From the NCBI RefSeq assembly GCF_001043115.1, contig NZ_LFME01000007.1, positions 93,042-157,041 of the forward strand: 64,000 nt of DNA. The letters are read 5' to 3'. Within the stretch, counting starts at the first letter, position 1. Each line of letters begins with the position of its first letter. The notes beneath the pieces were generated by a model. The model was not told where the DNA came from. It saw only the letters and a program-made list of their open reading frames with translations, and searched no databases. The DNA is from Xanthomonas sp. NCPPB 1128. Lineage in GTDB: Bacteria; Pseudomonadota; Gammaproteobacteria; Xanthomonadales; Xanthomonadaceae. This document shows, piece after piece, positions 35,759 to 45,545 of the stretch. A program made the translations under genes and the position numbers.

Positions 35759-35764
35759 AGTATA
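35759..35764 (-). promoter_or_regulatory. Possible -10 element for typA
   Basis: Read on the minus strand, 35764-35759 is TATACT, about 48 bases before the typA ATG, the same -10 hexamer used by the rpsL, rpsJ, rpsH and rpsM promoters. No good -35 box is present 16-18 bases upstream, so this is tentative. Confidence 0.35.
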
Positions 35765-35910
35765 CCCGGATCCCGTGACGCCTGCCGGCGCCCGGCGGCG
35801 GTGGGCTGGGCAGGCCCGTTCAGGCGCCGGCGGCGGGCGCGGGCGAAGCCTGAACGAGGCGCCGTGTATCCTATGCGCCCCTCATGACGCCCCCGTTTCC
35901 AAGGAATCCC

Positions 35911-36405
35911 ATGTCCCTGATCGCCCATTTCGACACCGCCCGCGGCCCGATCAAGATCGAGCTGTATCCCGACAAGGCCCCGCTGACCGTGGCCAACTTC
36001 GTGAACCTGGCCAAGCGCGGCTTCTACGACGGGCTGAACTTCCACCGCGTGATTGCCGACTTCATGATCCAGGGCGGTTGCCCGGAAGGCTCCGGCCGCG
36101 GCGGCCCGGGCTACCGCTTCGAGGACGAGACCAACAACGGCGTGCGCCACGACCGTGGCGTGCTGTCCATGGCCAATGCCGGCCCCAGCACCAACGGCAG
36201 CCAGTTCTTCATCACCCACACCGCCACCCCGTGGCTGGACGGCAAGCACACCGTGTTCGGCAAGGTGCTCGAGGGCCTGGACGTGGTCGACAGCGTCGCC
36301 CAGGGCGACGTGATCAACAAGATCACCATCGAAGGCGACGCCGACGCGGTGCTGGCGGCCAAGGCCGACCGCGTCGCCGAGTGGAACCGCACCCTCGACG
36401 CCTGA
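35911..36405 (+). CDS. ppiB: Peptidyl-prolyl cis-trans isomerase, cyclophilin type
   Basis: Cytoplasmic cyclophilin that speeds cis-trans isomerisation of peptidyl-proline bonds. The 164-residue product has no signal peptide and holds the signature [19 protein letters not shown] with catalytic Arg in FHRVI, plus [20 protein letters not shown] at 35911 follows AAGGAATCCC. A 7-bp CCCGGCC/GGCCGGG hairpin (36424-36441) follows the stop. Confidence 0.95.
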   Translation: MSLIAHFDTARGPIKIELYPDKAPLTVANFVNLAKRGFYDGLNFHRVIADFMIQGGCPEGSGRGGPGYRFEDETNNGVRHDRGVLSMANAGPSTNGSQFFITHTATPWLDGKHTVFGKVLEGLDVVDSVAQGDVINKITIEGDADAVLAAKADRVAEWNRTLDA

Positions 36406-36423
36406 TCCGGCGCTGTCCGTGCA

Positions 36424-36441
36424 CCCGGCCCTGCGGCCGGG
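36424..36441 (+). terminator. Hairpin after ppiB
   Basis: CCCGGCC at 36424-36430 pairs with GGCCGGG at 36435-36441, loop CTGC, 19 bases past the ppiB stop. The U-tract is missing, so termination would be weak. Confidence 0.4.
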
Positions 36442-36496
36442 CGCGCGGAGCCTGCGTGCTACCATTTTCCTGGTTGATTGCCGCACCCGACCGCCG

Positions 36497-36874
36497 ATGA
36501 CGATGCGCCCCCTTGTGTTGTGCCTGCTGCTGCTCGCCATCGGCGGCGGCGTGCATGCCTGGTGGCGCAGTGCGGACTCGGCACCGTCGGCCGCACTGGC
36601 CGCCGGCGACCCGCGCCTGCTGACCGGCGACGACGGCATCGTCATGCTCGCCGCCGACTGGTGCGGCTACTGCCGCCGGCAACAGGCCGATTTCGCCCGC
36701 GCCCAGGTCCGCTACACGGTCCTGGACGTGGAGCAGGAGGCCGGCCGCCAGGCCGCCGCCGCGCTCGGCCTGGAAGGCGTGCCGATCACCGTGATCGGCC
36801 AGCACGTGGTCGAAGGCTACGACACCGCCGCCCTGGACCTGCACCTGCAGCCGCTGGGCTACCGCGTCTACTGA
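36497..36874 (+). CDS. Membrane-anchored glutaredoxin/thioredoxin-fold protein
   Basis: A 125-residue protein with one N-terminal hydrophobic segment (MRPLVLCLLLLAIGGGVHAWW), either an anchor or an uncleaved signal, and a thioredoxin-fold domain with the redox motif WCGYC (Cys56, Cys59) and cis-Pro segment GVPITVIGQ. The fold and size fit glutaredoxin-like proteins facing the periplasm. Two ATGs (36497, 36503) could start it; neither has a strong ribosome binding site. It sits between ppiB and mdh; both neighbours are on the same strand. Confidence 0.78.
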   Translation: MTMRPLVLCLLLLAIGGGVHAWWRSADSAPSAALAAGDPRLLTGDDGIVMLAADWCGYCRRQQADFARAQVRYTVLDVEQEAGRQAAAALGLEGVPITVIGQHVVEGYDTAALDLHLQPLGYRVY

Positions 36875-37897
<1,023 letters not shown>

Positions 37898-37923
37898 TCG
37901 CCAACGCGATCGCGTCGTCACGG

Positions 37924-37948
37924 AACGCCGGGCCTCGCCCGGCGTTTC
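37924..37948 (+). terminator. Terminator after mdh
   Basis: AACGCCGGGC at 37924-37933 pairs with GCCCGGCGTT at 37937-37946, loop CTC, followed by TTTCGCGTTCT. The 10-bp stem 27 bases past the mdh stop makes a good terminator, though the T-run is broken. Confidence 0.75.
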
Positions 37949-37967
37949 GCGTTCTGGGGAACCCGAC

Positions 37968-38846
37968 ATGATGAATCTGATCCACTGGCGGCTGTACGTC
38001 GCCATCGTCGAGTGCGGCAGCATCAGCGCGGGCGCCGCGCGCTGCGGCATCACCCAGTCCGGCGCCAGCCAGGCCATCGCGCAGATGGAGCACGTGCTGG
38101 GCGCGGCGCTGCTGCTGCGTGAGCGCGGGCGGATTAGTCCGACGCCGTTCGGCGCGCGGGCGCTGGAGCATGCGCGGGCGATGCTGGCCGAGCTGGGGCA
38201 GCTGCAGGCGCTGGCCAGGGCGCAGCGTGCGCCCGCCGCGCCGTCGCTGCGGGTGGCCGGGTTCGCCTCGTCGCGGCCATGGCTGGCGCCACGCCTGCGC
38301 GCGTTCGAGCGGGCGCATCCGGACACGGGGGTGGTGTGGCTGGAAGGCGGCGACGAGGAGGTCGAGGCCTGGCTGGCGGCGGGCACGGTGGACCTGGGCG
38401 TGGTGCTGGATCCGGCGCCGGAGCTCGATGCCACAGTGTTCGGCGAGGACGAATGGCTGGCGGTACTGCCGCCGGCGCTGGCGCGTCCGCAGGCGCGCGA
38501 CATCGCCCTGGCGGAGTTGCTGGCGCTGCCGTTCGTGCTCGCCACCGGCGGTTGCTGGCTGCATGCGCAGCGCCTGGCCGAGCGTGCGGGGCTGGCGATC
38601 GCCGACCTGCGGCTGCAGGTGCGCGACTGGTCCAGCGCCTGGGCGCTGGTGCGCGACGGCGCGGGCGCCAGCCTGCTGCCGGCGTCGGTGTTGCCGGCCG
38701 AGCGCGACGGCGTGCAGGTGCTGCCGTTGCAGCCGCGGCTGCAGCGCCGCTTCGCGCTCGTCGCCGCCGAGCATCCGGCGCCGGCCGCGCGGCAACTGCG
38801 CAGGTTCCTGGACGAGGCCATTAGCGGCGCTACTGGCGCGCGCTGA
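37968..38846 (+). CDS. LysR-family transcriptional regulator
   Basis: A 292-residue regulator. The N-terminal winged helix-turn-helix (WRLYVAIVECGSISAGAARCGITQSGASQAIAQMEHVLG, about 7-45) is followed by a LysR effector domain. Several features are shorter or more Ala-rich than usual but no frame break is seen. It lies 80 bases upstream of a GST gene on the same strand; LysR proteins usually regulate a neighbour, so the GST is a plausible target. Ligand unknown. Confidence 0.88.
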   Translation: MMNLIHWRLYVAIVECGSISAGAARCGITQSGASQAIAQMEHVLGAALLLRERGRISPTPFGARALEHARAMLAELGQLQALARAQRAPAAPSLRVAGFASSRPWLAPRLRAFERAHPDTGVVWLEGGDEEVEAWLAAGTVDLGVVLDPAPELDATVFGEDEWLAVLPPALARPQARDIALAELLALPFVLATGGCWLHAQRLAERAGLAIADLRLQVRDWSSAWALVRDGAGASLLPASVLPAERDGVQVLPLQPRLQRRFALVAAEHPAPAARQLRRFLDEAISGATGAR

Positions 38847-38926
38847 CATTCTTGTTTCTCGCCAGGCCCCCGTGCCACGCACACTGCGCGCGCCGACTCT
38901 CCGGCGCCCCCTGCGAGACCATTCCG

Positions 38927-39553
38927 ATGCACCTCTATGCCGCTCCTGGCGCCTGTTCCCTGGCGCCGCACATCGTGCTGCGCGAACTGCAGCTGCCGTT
39001 CCGGCTGGTGCACGTGGACAACCGCAGCAAGCGCACCGCCGATGGCGAGGATTTCCGCGCGATCAATCCCAAGGGTTACGTGGCCGCGCTGCAACTGGAC
39101 GACGGCCAGGTACTGACCGAGGGCCCGGCGATCCTGCTGTACCTGGCCGATCGCTGCCCGCGGGCGGCACTGGCGCCGCCCGCGGACGCGGATGCGGATG
39201 CCTTGCCGCGCTATCGCCTGTACGAGTGGCTGGCCTTCATCAACAGCGAACTGCATGCCGGCAGTGTGCCGCTGTTCGATGCCGGGCTGGCGCCGGAGCG
39301 GCGCGCCGCGGTCGCCGCCCGCCTGCTGCAGCGCTATGGCCATGCCGAGACCGCGCTAAGCGCGCGGCCGTACCTGTTCGGCGAGCGCTTCGGCGTGGCC
39401 GATGCCTACCTGTTCACCGTGCTCGGCTGGCTGCCGCGGTTCGGCCTGTCGCTGGCCGCGCATCCGGCGTTGGCCGCCTACACGGCGCGCATCGCGCAGC
39501 GTCCCAGCGTAGTGGCGGCGCTGGCCGCCGAGCAGGGACTGCACCTGGCCTGA
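38927..39553 (+). CDS. Glutathione S-transferase, beta class-like
   Basis: Conjugates glutathione to electrophiles. The 208-residue product starts MHLYAAPGACSLAPHIVLREL: Cys10 is at the position of the catalytic cysteine of bacterial beta-class GSTs. The thioredoxin-like N-domain carries NPKGYVAALQLDDGQVLTEGPAILLYLAD; the helical C-domain ends with FGVADAYLFTVLGW. It follows the LysR gene and may be controlled by it. The start at 38927 was chosen from the conserved N-terminus; the ribosome binding site is weak. Confidence 0.9.
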   Translation: MHLYAAPGACSLAPHIVLRELQLPFRLVHVDNRSKRTADGEDFRAINPKGYVAALQLDDGQVLTEGPAILLYLADRCPRAALAPPADADADALPRYRLYEWLAFINSELHAGSVPLFDAGLAPERRAAVAARLLQRYGHAETALSARPYLFGERFGVADAYLFTVLGWLPRFGLSLAAHPALAAYTARIAQRPSVVAALAAEQGLHLA

Positions 39554-39649
39554 GCGCGGCGCACGCGTGACAGGCATGACCTTCGGCGCTCGGCCGCGGT
39601 GCGGCGGCCGTGCTAGGTTGCCGGGGCCATTCGAAAGGGGATTTCGACC

Positions 39650-42160
39650 ATGCTCATGCCGTTCCGCTGGATCGGCGCGCTGGCGCTCGCCAGTGCGTTG
39701 CCCGTCGCCGCCCACGCCGCCGCCGCCGACAGCGGGTATCGGCAACCGCCCGAGCCGCTGCTCGGGGTGATGCGCGCCCCGCTCAATCCGTCGCCGCGGC
39801 TGGACCCGACCGGGCGCACCCTGCTGCTGGTGGAGCGCCAGGCCTACCCGCCGATCGCGCGCGTCGCCGAGCCTTACCTGAAGCTGGCCGGGGTGCGGGT
39901 GGAGCCGCGCACCCATGCCCGCCACGACATGTCCAACGGCTACGGCATCCGCGCCTGCCTGGACGGCTTCAGCCTGGTCGACGTGGCCAGCGGCAAGCAG
40001 ACCCCGGTGACCCTGCCGGCCGGCGCCTGCCCGGCGCAGCCGGTGTGGTCGCCGGACGGGCGCCGCTTCGCCTTCAACAACACCGCAGCCGACCGCGTCG
40101 AGCTGTGGCTGGGCGACGTCGCCACCGGCGCGGTGCGCCGCATCGACGGCGTGCAGCTCAACCCGGTGCTGGGCGGCGAGATCCAGTGGCTGGGCGGCAG
40201 CGACACGCTGCTGGTGCGCACGGTGCCGCAGGATCTGGGCCCGGCGCCGGTGAAGGCGGCGGTGCCGCCGGGGCCGGAGGTCAAGGAAGCGATCCGCGGC
40301 AAGGGCGAGAGCAGCACCTACGAGGCCCGCGACACCCTGTCCAGCCCCGAGGACGAGGCCCAGTTCACCTACTACGCCACGGCGCAGCTGGTCACCGTGG
40401 ATGCCGCCAGCGGCAAACTGCGCACCATCGGCAAGCCGGCGGTGTACTCGGTGGTCGACGGTGCGCCGGACGGCCGCCACGTGCGGGTGGAGCGCCTGCA
40501 GCGTCCGTACTCCTACGTCACCACCTACGGCCGCTTCGCCCACGACGTGGCGGTGCTGGAACTGGCCGACGGCAGCGAGCGTGTGCTGGCGAACCTGCCG
40601 GTGGCCGACCGGGTGCCGGTGCATGGCGTGCCCACCGGGCCACGCGCCTACGGCTGGCGCGCCAACCAGCCGGCCACCCTGGTCTGGGCCGAGGCGCTGG
40701 ACGGCGGCGACTGGAAGACGAGCGTTCCTGCCCGCGACAAGCTGCTGACCCTGTCGGCACCCTTCACCGGCAAGCCGCGCGAACTGGCCAAGGTGACCCA
40801 GCGCTACGCCGGCCTGAGCTGGTTCGCGCAGGGCGGGCAGGCGCTGCTGGACGAGTACGACGAGAACCGCCACTGGCGCCGCACCACGCTGCTGGACGCG
40901 GACCGCCCCGGCAGCGCCGGGCGGGTGCTCTTCGACCTGTCCACCGACGACCTCTACGCCGATCCCGGCACGCCCGAGCTGCGTCGCCTGGCCAACGGCG
41001 AATACGTGCTGCGCGAGGACAACGGCGCACTGTTCCTGAGCGGGCAGGGCGCCACCCCGGCCGGCGATCGGCCGTTCCTGGACCGCTACGAACTGGACAG
41101 CGGCAAGACCCAGCGCCTGTTCCGCAGCGGCGCCGACGTCGACGAGGCCTTCGCCGGGTTCGCCGGCGACGACACCACCCGCCTGCTGACCTGGCGGCAG
41201 TCGCCGAGCGACCCGCCGAACGTGTACCTGCGCACCCTGGGCCAGCCGCAACCGGCGGCGGCGGCCGGCGAGGCGGTGCTCGCCTCCACCCTGGCGCCGG
41301 TGACCCGCTTCCCCGATCCGACCCCGGTGGTGCGGCAGATCAAGAAGCGCCTGGTGACCTACAAGCGCAAGGATGGCGTGGAGCTGTCCTTCACCCTGTA
41401 CACGCCGCCCGGCTACAAGGAAGGCACGCGGGTGCCGGCGATCCTCTATGCCTATCCGCTGGACTACGCCGATGCCTCCAAGGCCGGCCAGGTCAGCGGC
41501 GCCAACGACCGCGACTTCACCCGCCTGCATTCCTACCAACTGCTGCTGCTGGCCGGCTACGCGATCATCGACGATGCCGCGTTCCCGATCGTCGGCGATC
41601 CCAAGACCGCCTACGACACCTACCTGCAACAGCTGGTCGACAACGCCCAGGCGGCGGTGGACAAGGCGGTGGCGCTGGGTGTGGTCGACCGCGACCGCAT
41701 CGGCGTCACCGGCCACAGCCACGGCGCGCTGATGGCGGCCAACCTGCTGGCGCACACCGACCTGTTCCGCGCCGGCGTGGCCACCAGCGGCAGCTACAAC
41801 AAGACCCTGACCCCGTTCGGCTTCCAGAACGAGCGGCGCTCGTTCTGGGCCGCGCCGGAGGTGTATGCGCAGGCCTCGGCGTTCTTCCACGCCGACAAGA
41901 TCAACGAGCCGCTGCTGCTGGTGCACGGCATGGACGACGCCAACCCCGGCACCGAGACCACCCAGGCTCCGCGCATGTTCCAGGCCATCCGCGGCCTCGG
42001 CGGCACCGCGCGGCTGGTGCTGCTGCCGTTCGAACCGCACTGGTACACCGCGCGCGAATCCAACGAGGACGTGGTGGCGGAAATGCTGGAGTGGTTCGAC
42101 CGCTACGTGAAGCAGGCGCCGCCGCGTGCGGCGTCGGCGGACAAGGCGAAGACGCAATAA
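39650..42160 (+). CDS. Exported prolyl-oligopeptidase-family (S9) peptidase
   Basis: An 836-residue protein with a signal peptide (ALALASALPVAAHA, cleavage near 24). The middle part is a beta-propeller-like region (VWSPDGRRFAFNNTA and related blades); the C-terminal 220 residues are an alpha/beta-hydrolase peptidase domain with GHSHGALMAAN (Ser690), GMDDANPG (Asp762 or 763) and EPHWY (His797). Sequence blocks such as GYGIRACLDGFSL and the HSHG elbow resemble the glutamyl endopeptidase/prolyl oligopeptidase branch. It probably cleaves peptides in the periplasm. ATG at 39650 follows GAAAGGGGATTTCGACC. Confidence 0.88.
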   Translation: MLMPFRWIGALALASALPVAAHAAAADSGYRQPPEPLLGVMRAPLNPSPRLDPTGRTLLLVERQAYPPIARVAEPYLKLAGVRVEPRTHARHDMSNGYGIRACLDGFSLVDVASGKQTPVTLPAGACPAQPVWSPDGRRFAFNNTAADRVELWLGDVATGAVRRIDGVQLNPVLGGEIQWLGGSDTLLVRTVPQDLGPAPVKAAVPPGPEVKEAIRGKGESSTYEARDTLSSPEDEAQFTYYATAQLVTVDAASGKLRTIGKPAVYSVVDGAPDGRHVRVERLQRPYSYVTTYGRFAHDVAVLELADGSERVLANLPVADRVPVHGVPTGPRAYGWRANQPATLVWAEALDGGDWKTSVPARDKLLTLSAPFTGKPRELAKVTQRYAGLSWFAQGGQALLDEYDENRHWRRTTLLDADRPGSAGRVLFDLSTDDLYADPGTPELRRLANGEYVLREDNGALFLSGQGATPAGDRPFLDRYELDSGKTQRLFRSGADVDEAFAGFAGDDTTRLLTWRQSPSDPPNVYLRTLGQPQPAAAAGEAVLASTLAPVTRFPDPTPVVRQIKKRLVTYKRKDGVELSFTLYTPPGYKEGTRVPAILYAYPLDYADASKAGQVSGANDRDFTRLHSYQLLLLAGYAIIDDAAFPIVGDPKTAYDTYLQQLVDNAQAAVDKAVALGVVDRDRIGVTGHSHGALMAANLLAHTDLFRAGVATSGSYNKTLTPFGFQNERRSFWAAPEVYAQASAFFHADKINEPLLLVHGMDDANPGTETTQAPRMFQAIRGLGGTARLVLLPFEPHWYTARESNEDVVAEMLEWFDRYVKQAPPRAASADKAKTQ

Positions 42161-42182
42161 TCGGCCGACCTGGGAGCGCACG

Positions 42183-42491
42183 ATGAAATGGCGTTTTCTT
42201 TGCGCGCCAGTGCTGCTGGCGCTCACCGCATGCGGTGCGGTCGACACGATGAAGAATGCGTACGCGCATTCGCAGGAGGTAGCGGCCGACCTGGAGAAAT
42301 CCGTCGGCAGCAAGCCGATGGTCGGCTTCAACTGGGCCAATGGTTCGCTGGTCCAGGTCACGGTCAATTTCCAGGGCGTGCCGCACAAGCCGCTGGAGCA
42401 GATCGTGCAGCTCAGCAAGGATTCGGTGGCGACGCGCTTCGAGCAGGCGCCGGGGAATGTGGTGGTGATGTTTACGGTGCCGGGGCAGTAA
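42183..42491 (+). CDS. Small putative lipoprotein
   Basis: A 102-residue product starting MKWRFLCAPVLLALTACGAVDTMKN, with a lipobox LTAC (Cys16). The remainder (KPMVGFNWANGSLVQVTVNFQGVP..FEQAPGNVVVMFTVPG) is a short beta-rich domain I do not recognise. It starts 22 bases after the S9 peptidase and is probably co-transcribed. The start is set by the signal sequence. Confidence 0.7.
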   Translation: MKWRFLCAPVLLALTACGAVDTMKNAYAHSQEVAADLEKSVGSKPMVGFNWANGSLVQVTVNFQGVPHKPLEQIVQLSKDSVATRFEQAPGNVVVMFTVPGQ

Positions 42492-42556
42492 AGTATGAAG
42501 CCGGCGCGATTAAGGCGGGTGTGCAGAGATGGTAGCTAGGATCATGGAGAGCGAAT

Positions 42557-43477
42557 ATGGGGATCCTGTCAGAAATTCAGTCCGCTGTTCTCGATTCGTC
42601 TTCCGAGATCGGTCCGATCCTTCTGAAGTTGCGTCTACTTGCTGCTCGCCTTGGCAGTCAGCCATTAGCTGATTGGGTTAGGCATGAGTCGGAGGGGTAT
42701 CCCGCGGAAGTAGAAGTGCCAAGCTATCGGGTTCTGCCGGTTAGCTATACAGGAACGTTCTTTGGCCCACTTGGCTCTGGTATTAGCAACGCTCCCATTG
42801 CGCCTTTTTTGATCGAAAAGTTCGCAAGCAAGAGATGGACACACTACGAAATGCGCTCAAGCATTGCAGCCGTGGATGACCTCCTGTCGGGCTCAAATGA
42901 TGCGGGCGTCTTTACCATCGAGGCGTCCAATCTCATGCTAATGCTTCAAGGTAAGGTGTACCCAGAGTACGCATGTAACGCGGTGAATGGCGCGATTGCT
43001 CGTGGGTCAGTTGCTGCCATTCGTCACGCGGTACTTAGTCGCATATTGGAGCTGACATTAGAACTTGAGCGTTCAGTTCCGGAAGCATCTGATGTACTGG
43101 TTGGGAAGGCTTCTGAATTGCCGGTCAACTCTGCGCACGTCACCACCCAAATCGCGCAACAGATCATTTATGGCAACGTTACGACTGTTTCAGCTGGTAC
43201 GGGTTCAAATGTAGTGGTAAATGTCGTCGAAGGAGATCTGTCAACTCTCGCGGCATTCCTGACTCATGCTGGAATTTCAAAGGCCGATGCGGAGGAGCTT
43301 GCTCGGTTGGCTGCCTCGGAGGAGCCAGAAAGTGTTGCCGAACCGATGGGGCCAAAGGTGCGTGAATGGCTTGGGAGGAATTTAAAGAAAGCTGCGTCAG
43401 GGGCGTGGAAGGTCGGATTGGCAGTAGGTACTGACTTAATTAAAGAAGCGCTTCTGAAGTACTACGGTCTGAAGTGA
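42557..43477 (+). CDS. AbiTii-domain protein (putative abortive-infection/defence gene)
   Basis: A 306-residue protein whose N-terminal half (SEIQSAVLDSSSEIGPILLKLRLLAARLGSQPLADWVRHESEGYP, and VPSYRVLPVSYTGTFFGPLGSG) matches, from memory, the AbiTii domain of abortive-infection-type proteins. The middle has a GNVTTVSAGTGSNVVVNVVEGDLSTLAAFL segment and an acidic stretch (ADAEELARLAASEEPESV); the end, KKAASGAWKVGLAVGTDLIKEALLKYYGL, is a predicted amphipathic helix. Base composition is visibly lower than around it: two sampled 60-base lines are 55 and 45 percent GC. GGAGAG sits 5 bases before the ATG. No partner toxin, antitoxin or mobility gene lies beside it. Defence function is inference. Confidence 0.72.
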   Translation: MGILSEIQSAVLDSSSEIGPILLKLRLLAARLGSQPLADWVRHESEGYPAEVEVPSYRVLPVSYTGTFFGPLGSGISNAPIAPFLIEKFASKRWTHYEMRSSIAAVDDLLSGSNDAGVFTIEASNLMLMLQGKVYPEYACNAVNGAIARGSVAAIRHAVLSRILELTLELERSVPEASDVLVGKASELPVNSAHVTTQIAQQIIYGNVTTVSAGTGSNVVVNVVEGDLSTLAAFLTHAGISKADAEELARLAASEEPESVAEPMGPKVREWLGRNLKKAASGAWKVGLAVGTDLIKEALLKYYGLK

Positions 43478-43625
43478 CGGCTAAAAATTAGTCAGCTAAG
43501 GCTCTCTTTGGCAGCGGTTCTTGATGCGGCTGCTGACTCATCCCCCTTCGACCAAGGTCTGAACGACGCCCTCCCCGCCAAGGGACTATGCTCGGAGCCG
43601 GTGCACCGGCCTTGGGAGGGGCGGC

Positions 43626-45497
43626 ATGGACTACGCGACGCTGTACCGACGTTCGATCGAGCGGCCCGAGGAATTCTGGGCCGAGCAGGCCCAGGCGATC
43701 CACTGGGAGCGCCCGCCGCAGGCGATCCTGGAATACGACACGCCGCCGTTCCGGCGCTGGTTCGTCGGCGGGCTGACCAACCTGTGCCACAACGCGGTCG
43801 ACCGGCACCTGCCGGCACGCGCCGCGCAGCTGGCGCTGGTCGCGGTGTCCAGCGAAACCGGGCGGACCCAAGAGGTCACCTATGCGCAGCTGCACCGCGA
43901 GGTCAACGCCTTCGCGGCGGTGCTGCAGCGGCTGGACGTGCAGCGCGGCGACCGCGTGGTCATCTACATGCCGAACATGGCCGAAGCGGTGTACGCGATG
44001 CTGGCCTGTGCGCGCATCGGCGCGGTGCACTCGGTGGTATTCGGCGGCTTCGCCGCGCACAACCTGGCGCTGCGCATCGACGATGCGCGGCCCAAGCTGC
44101 TGATCGCCGCCGATGCCGGCAGCCGCGGCGGCAAGCGCATCCCCTATAAGCCACTGGTCGATGCCGCCTGCGCGGAGGCCAGCGCGCCGCCGCCGACGGT
44201 GCTGATCGTCTCGCGTGGGCTGGATCCGGCGCAGCTGCGCGTGCCCGGGCGCGACGTCGACTACGCCGCGCTGCGCGCCGAGGTCGGCGATGCGCAGGTG
44301 CCGGTGGTATGGCTGGAATCCAACGAGCCGAGCTACCTGCTGTACACCTCCGGCACCACCGGCAAGCCCAAGGGTGTGCAGCGCGATGTCGGCGGGCATG
44401 CGGTGGCGCTGGCGCTGTCGATGCGCACGGTGTTCGACTGCGGCCCGGGGCAGACCATGTTCTCCACCTCCGACGTGGGCTGGGCGGTGGGGCATTCGTA
44501 CAACGTGTATGGCCCGCTGATCGTCGGTGCGACCTCGCTGTTGTACGAAGGCCTGCCGGTGCAGCCGGATCCGGGCGTGTGGTGGGCGCTGTGCGAGAAG
44601 TACCGGGTGCGCACGATGTTCTCCTCGCCGACGGCGATCCGCGTGCTGAAGAAGCATCCGGCGCGCTACCTGCGCGAGCGCGACCTGAGCGCGCTGCGCT
44701 ATCTGTTCCTGGCCGGCGAACCGCTGGACGAGCCGACCGCGCTGTGGATCGGCGAAGCGCTGGGCAAGCCGGTGATCGACAACTACTGGCAGACCGAAAC
44801 CGGCTGGCCGGTGCTGACCCTGTTGCCGGGTGTCGAACTGCGGCCGGTCAAGCCGGGGTCGCCGGGCCTTCCCAATCTTGGGTACCGCACGCGCATCGTC
44901 GACGAGCATGGTGTGGAGGTGCCAGCCGGGCGCAAGGGCGTGCTGGTGATCGAGCCGCCGTTGCCGCCGGGCTGCATGACCACGGTCTGGAACGACGATG
45001 CGCGCTTCCTGCGCAGCTACTTCAGCCATTTCGACACGTTGCTGTACAGCTCACTGGACTGGGCGATCCGCGACGAGGACGGCTACACCTTCATCCTCGG
45101 CCGCACCGACGACGTGATCAACGTCGCCGGGCATCGCCTGGGCACGCGCGAGATCGAGGAGGCCATCGCCGGCCATGCCGATGTGGCCGAAGTCGCGGTG
45201 ATCGGCATGCACGACGAACTCAAGGGCCAGGTGCCGGTGGTGTTCGCGACGCTGAAGCAGGCCGCGCCGGATGCGGCGGCGGTGGTCGAGGAACTGCGTC
45301 AGTGCGTGGTGGAGCGTCTTGGCGCGGTGGCGCGGCCGGCGCAGGTGTATCTGGTGCAGGCACTGCCGAAGACGCGGTCGGGCAAATTGCTGCGGCGCTC
45401 GTTGCAGGCGCTGGCCGAACAGCGCGATCCCGGCGATCTGTCGACGCTGGACGATCCCGCCGCGCTGGAGGAGATCCGCCGCGCGCTGCGCGGCTGA
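43626..45497 (+). CDS. prpE: Propionyl-CoA synthetase-like acyl-CoA ligase
   Basis: Adenylate-forming ligase that activates propionate (or another short acid) with ATP and CoA. The 623-residue product begins with the ACAS-type N-domain (MDYATLYRRSIERPEEFWAEQAQ), holds the AMP-binding motif YTSGTTGKPKGV at 240-251, DVGWAVGHSYNVYGPL, and the C-terminal KTRSGKLLRR with Lys587, the lysine whose acetylation switches off the family. The motif set fits PrpE more than Acs. ATG follows GGGAGGGGCGGC. No other prp gene is adjacent, so its link to the methylcitrate cycle is by family only. Confidence 0.88.
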   Translation: MDYATLYRRSIERPEEFWAEQAQAIHWERPPQAILEYDTPPFRRWFVGGLTNLCHNAVDRHLPARAAQLALVAVSSETGRTQEVTYAQLHREVNAFAAVLQRLDVQRGDRVVIYMPNMAEAVYAMLACARIGAVHSVVFGGFAAHNLALRIDDARPKLLIAADAGSRGGKRIPYKPLVDAACAEASAPPPTVLIVSRGLDPAQLRVPGRDVDYAALRAEVGDAQVPVVWLESNEPSYLLYTSGTTGKPKGVQRDVGGHAVALALSMRTVFDCGPGQTMFSTSDVGWAVGHSYNVYGPLIVGATSLLYEGLPVQPDPGVWWALCEKYRVRTMFSSPTAIRVLKKHPARYLRERDLSALRYLFLAGEPLDEPTALWIGEALGKPVIDNYWQTETGWPVLTLLPGVELRPVKPGSPGLPNLGYRTRIVDEHGVEVPAGRKGVLVIEPPLPPGCMTTVWNDDARFLRSYFSHFDTLLYSSLDWAIRDEDGYTFILGRTDDVINVAGHRLGTREIEEAIAGHADVAEVAVIGMHDELKGQVPVVFATLKQAAPDAAAVVEELRQCVVERLGAVARPAQVYLVQALPKTRSGKLLRRSLQALAEQRDPGDLSTLDDPAALEEIRRALRG

Positions 45498-45511
45498 TGC
45501 GACATGGACGA

Positions 45512-45533
45512 CGCCGGCGCTAATACGCCGGCG
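45512..45533. terminator. Bidirectional terminator between prpE and GST
   Basis: CGCCGGCG at 45512-45519 and CGCCGGCG at 45526-45533 are self-complementary and form an 8-bp stem with loop CTAATA. It lies between two convergent genes. Confidence 0.5.
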
Positions 45534-45545
45534 CTCGCACGTATT

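Noticed and set aside
33612..36500. 962-codon plus-strand frame across typA and ppiB
   Set aside because: It runs antisense to typA and out of frame over ppiB, with no protein-like features.
39610..42186. 858-codon frame overlapping the S9 peptidase in another frame
   Set aside because: Low-complexity Arg/Ala/Gly text, while the overlapping frame has signal peptide and full catalytic triad.
39356..42418. 1020-codon minus-strand frame opposite the S9 peptidase
   Set aside because: His/Gln/Arg-rich shadow of the plus-strand gene without motifs.
42557..43477. Toxin-antitoxin pair with the AbiTii-type gene
   Set aside because: No second small gene of similar composition lies immediately before or after it on either strand.
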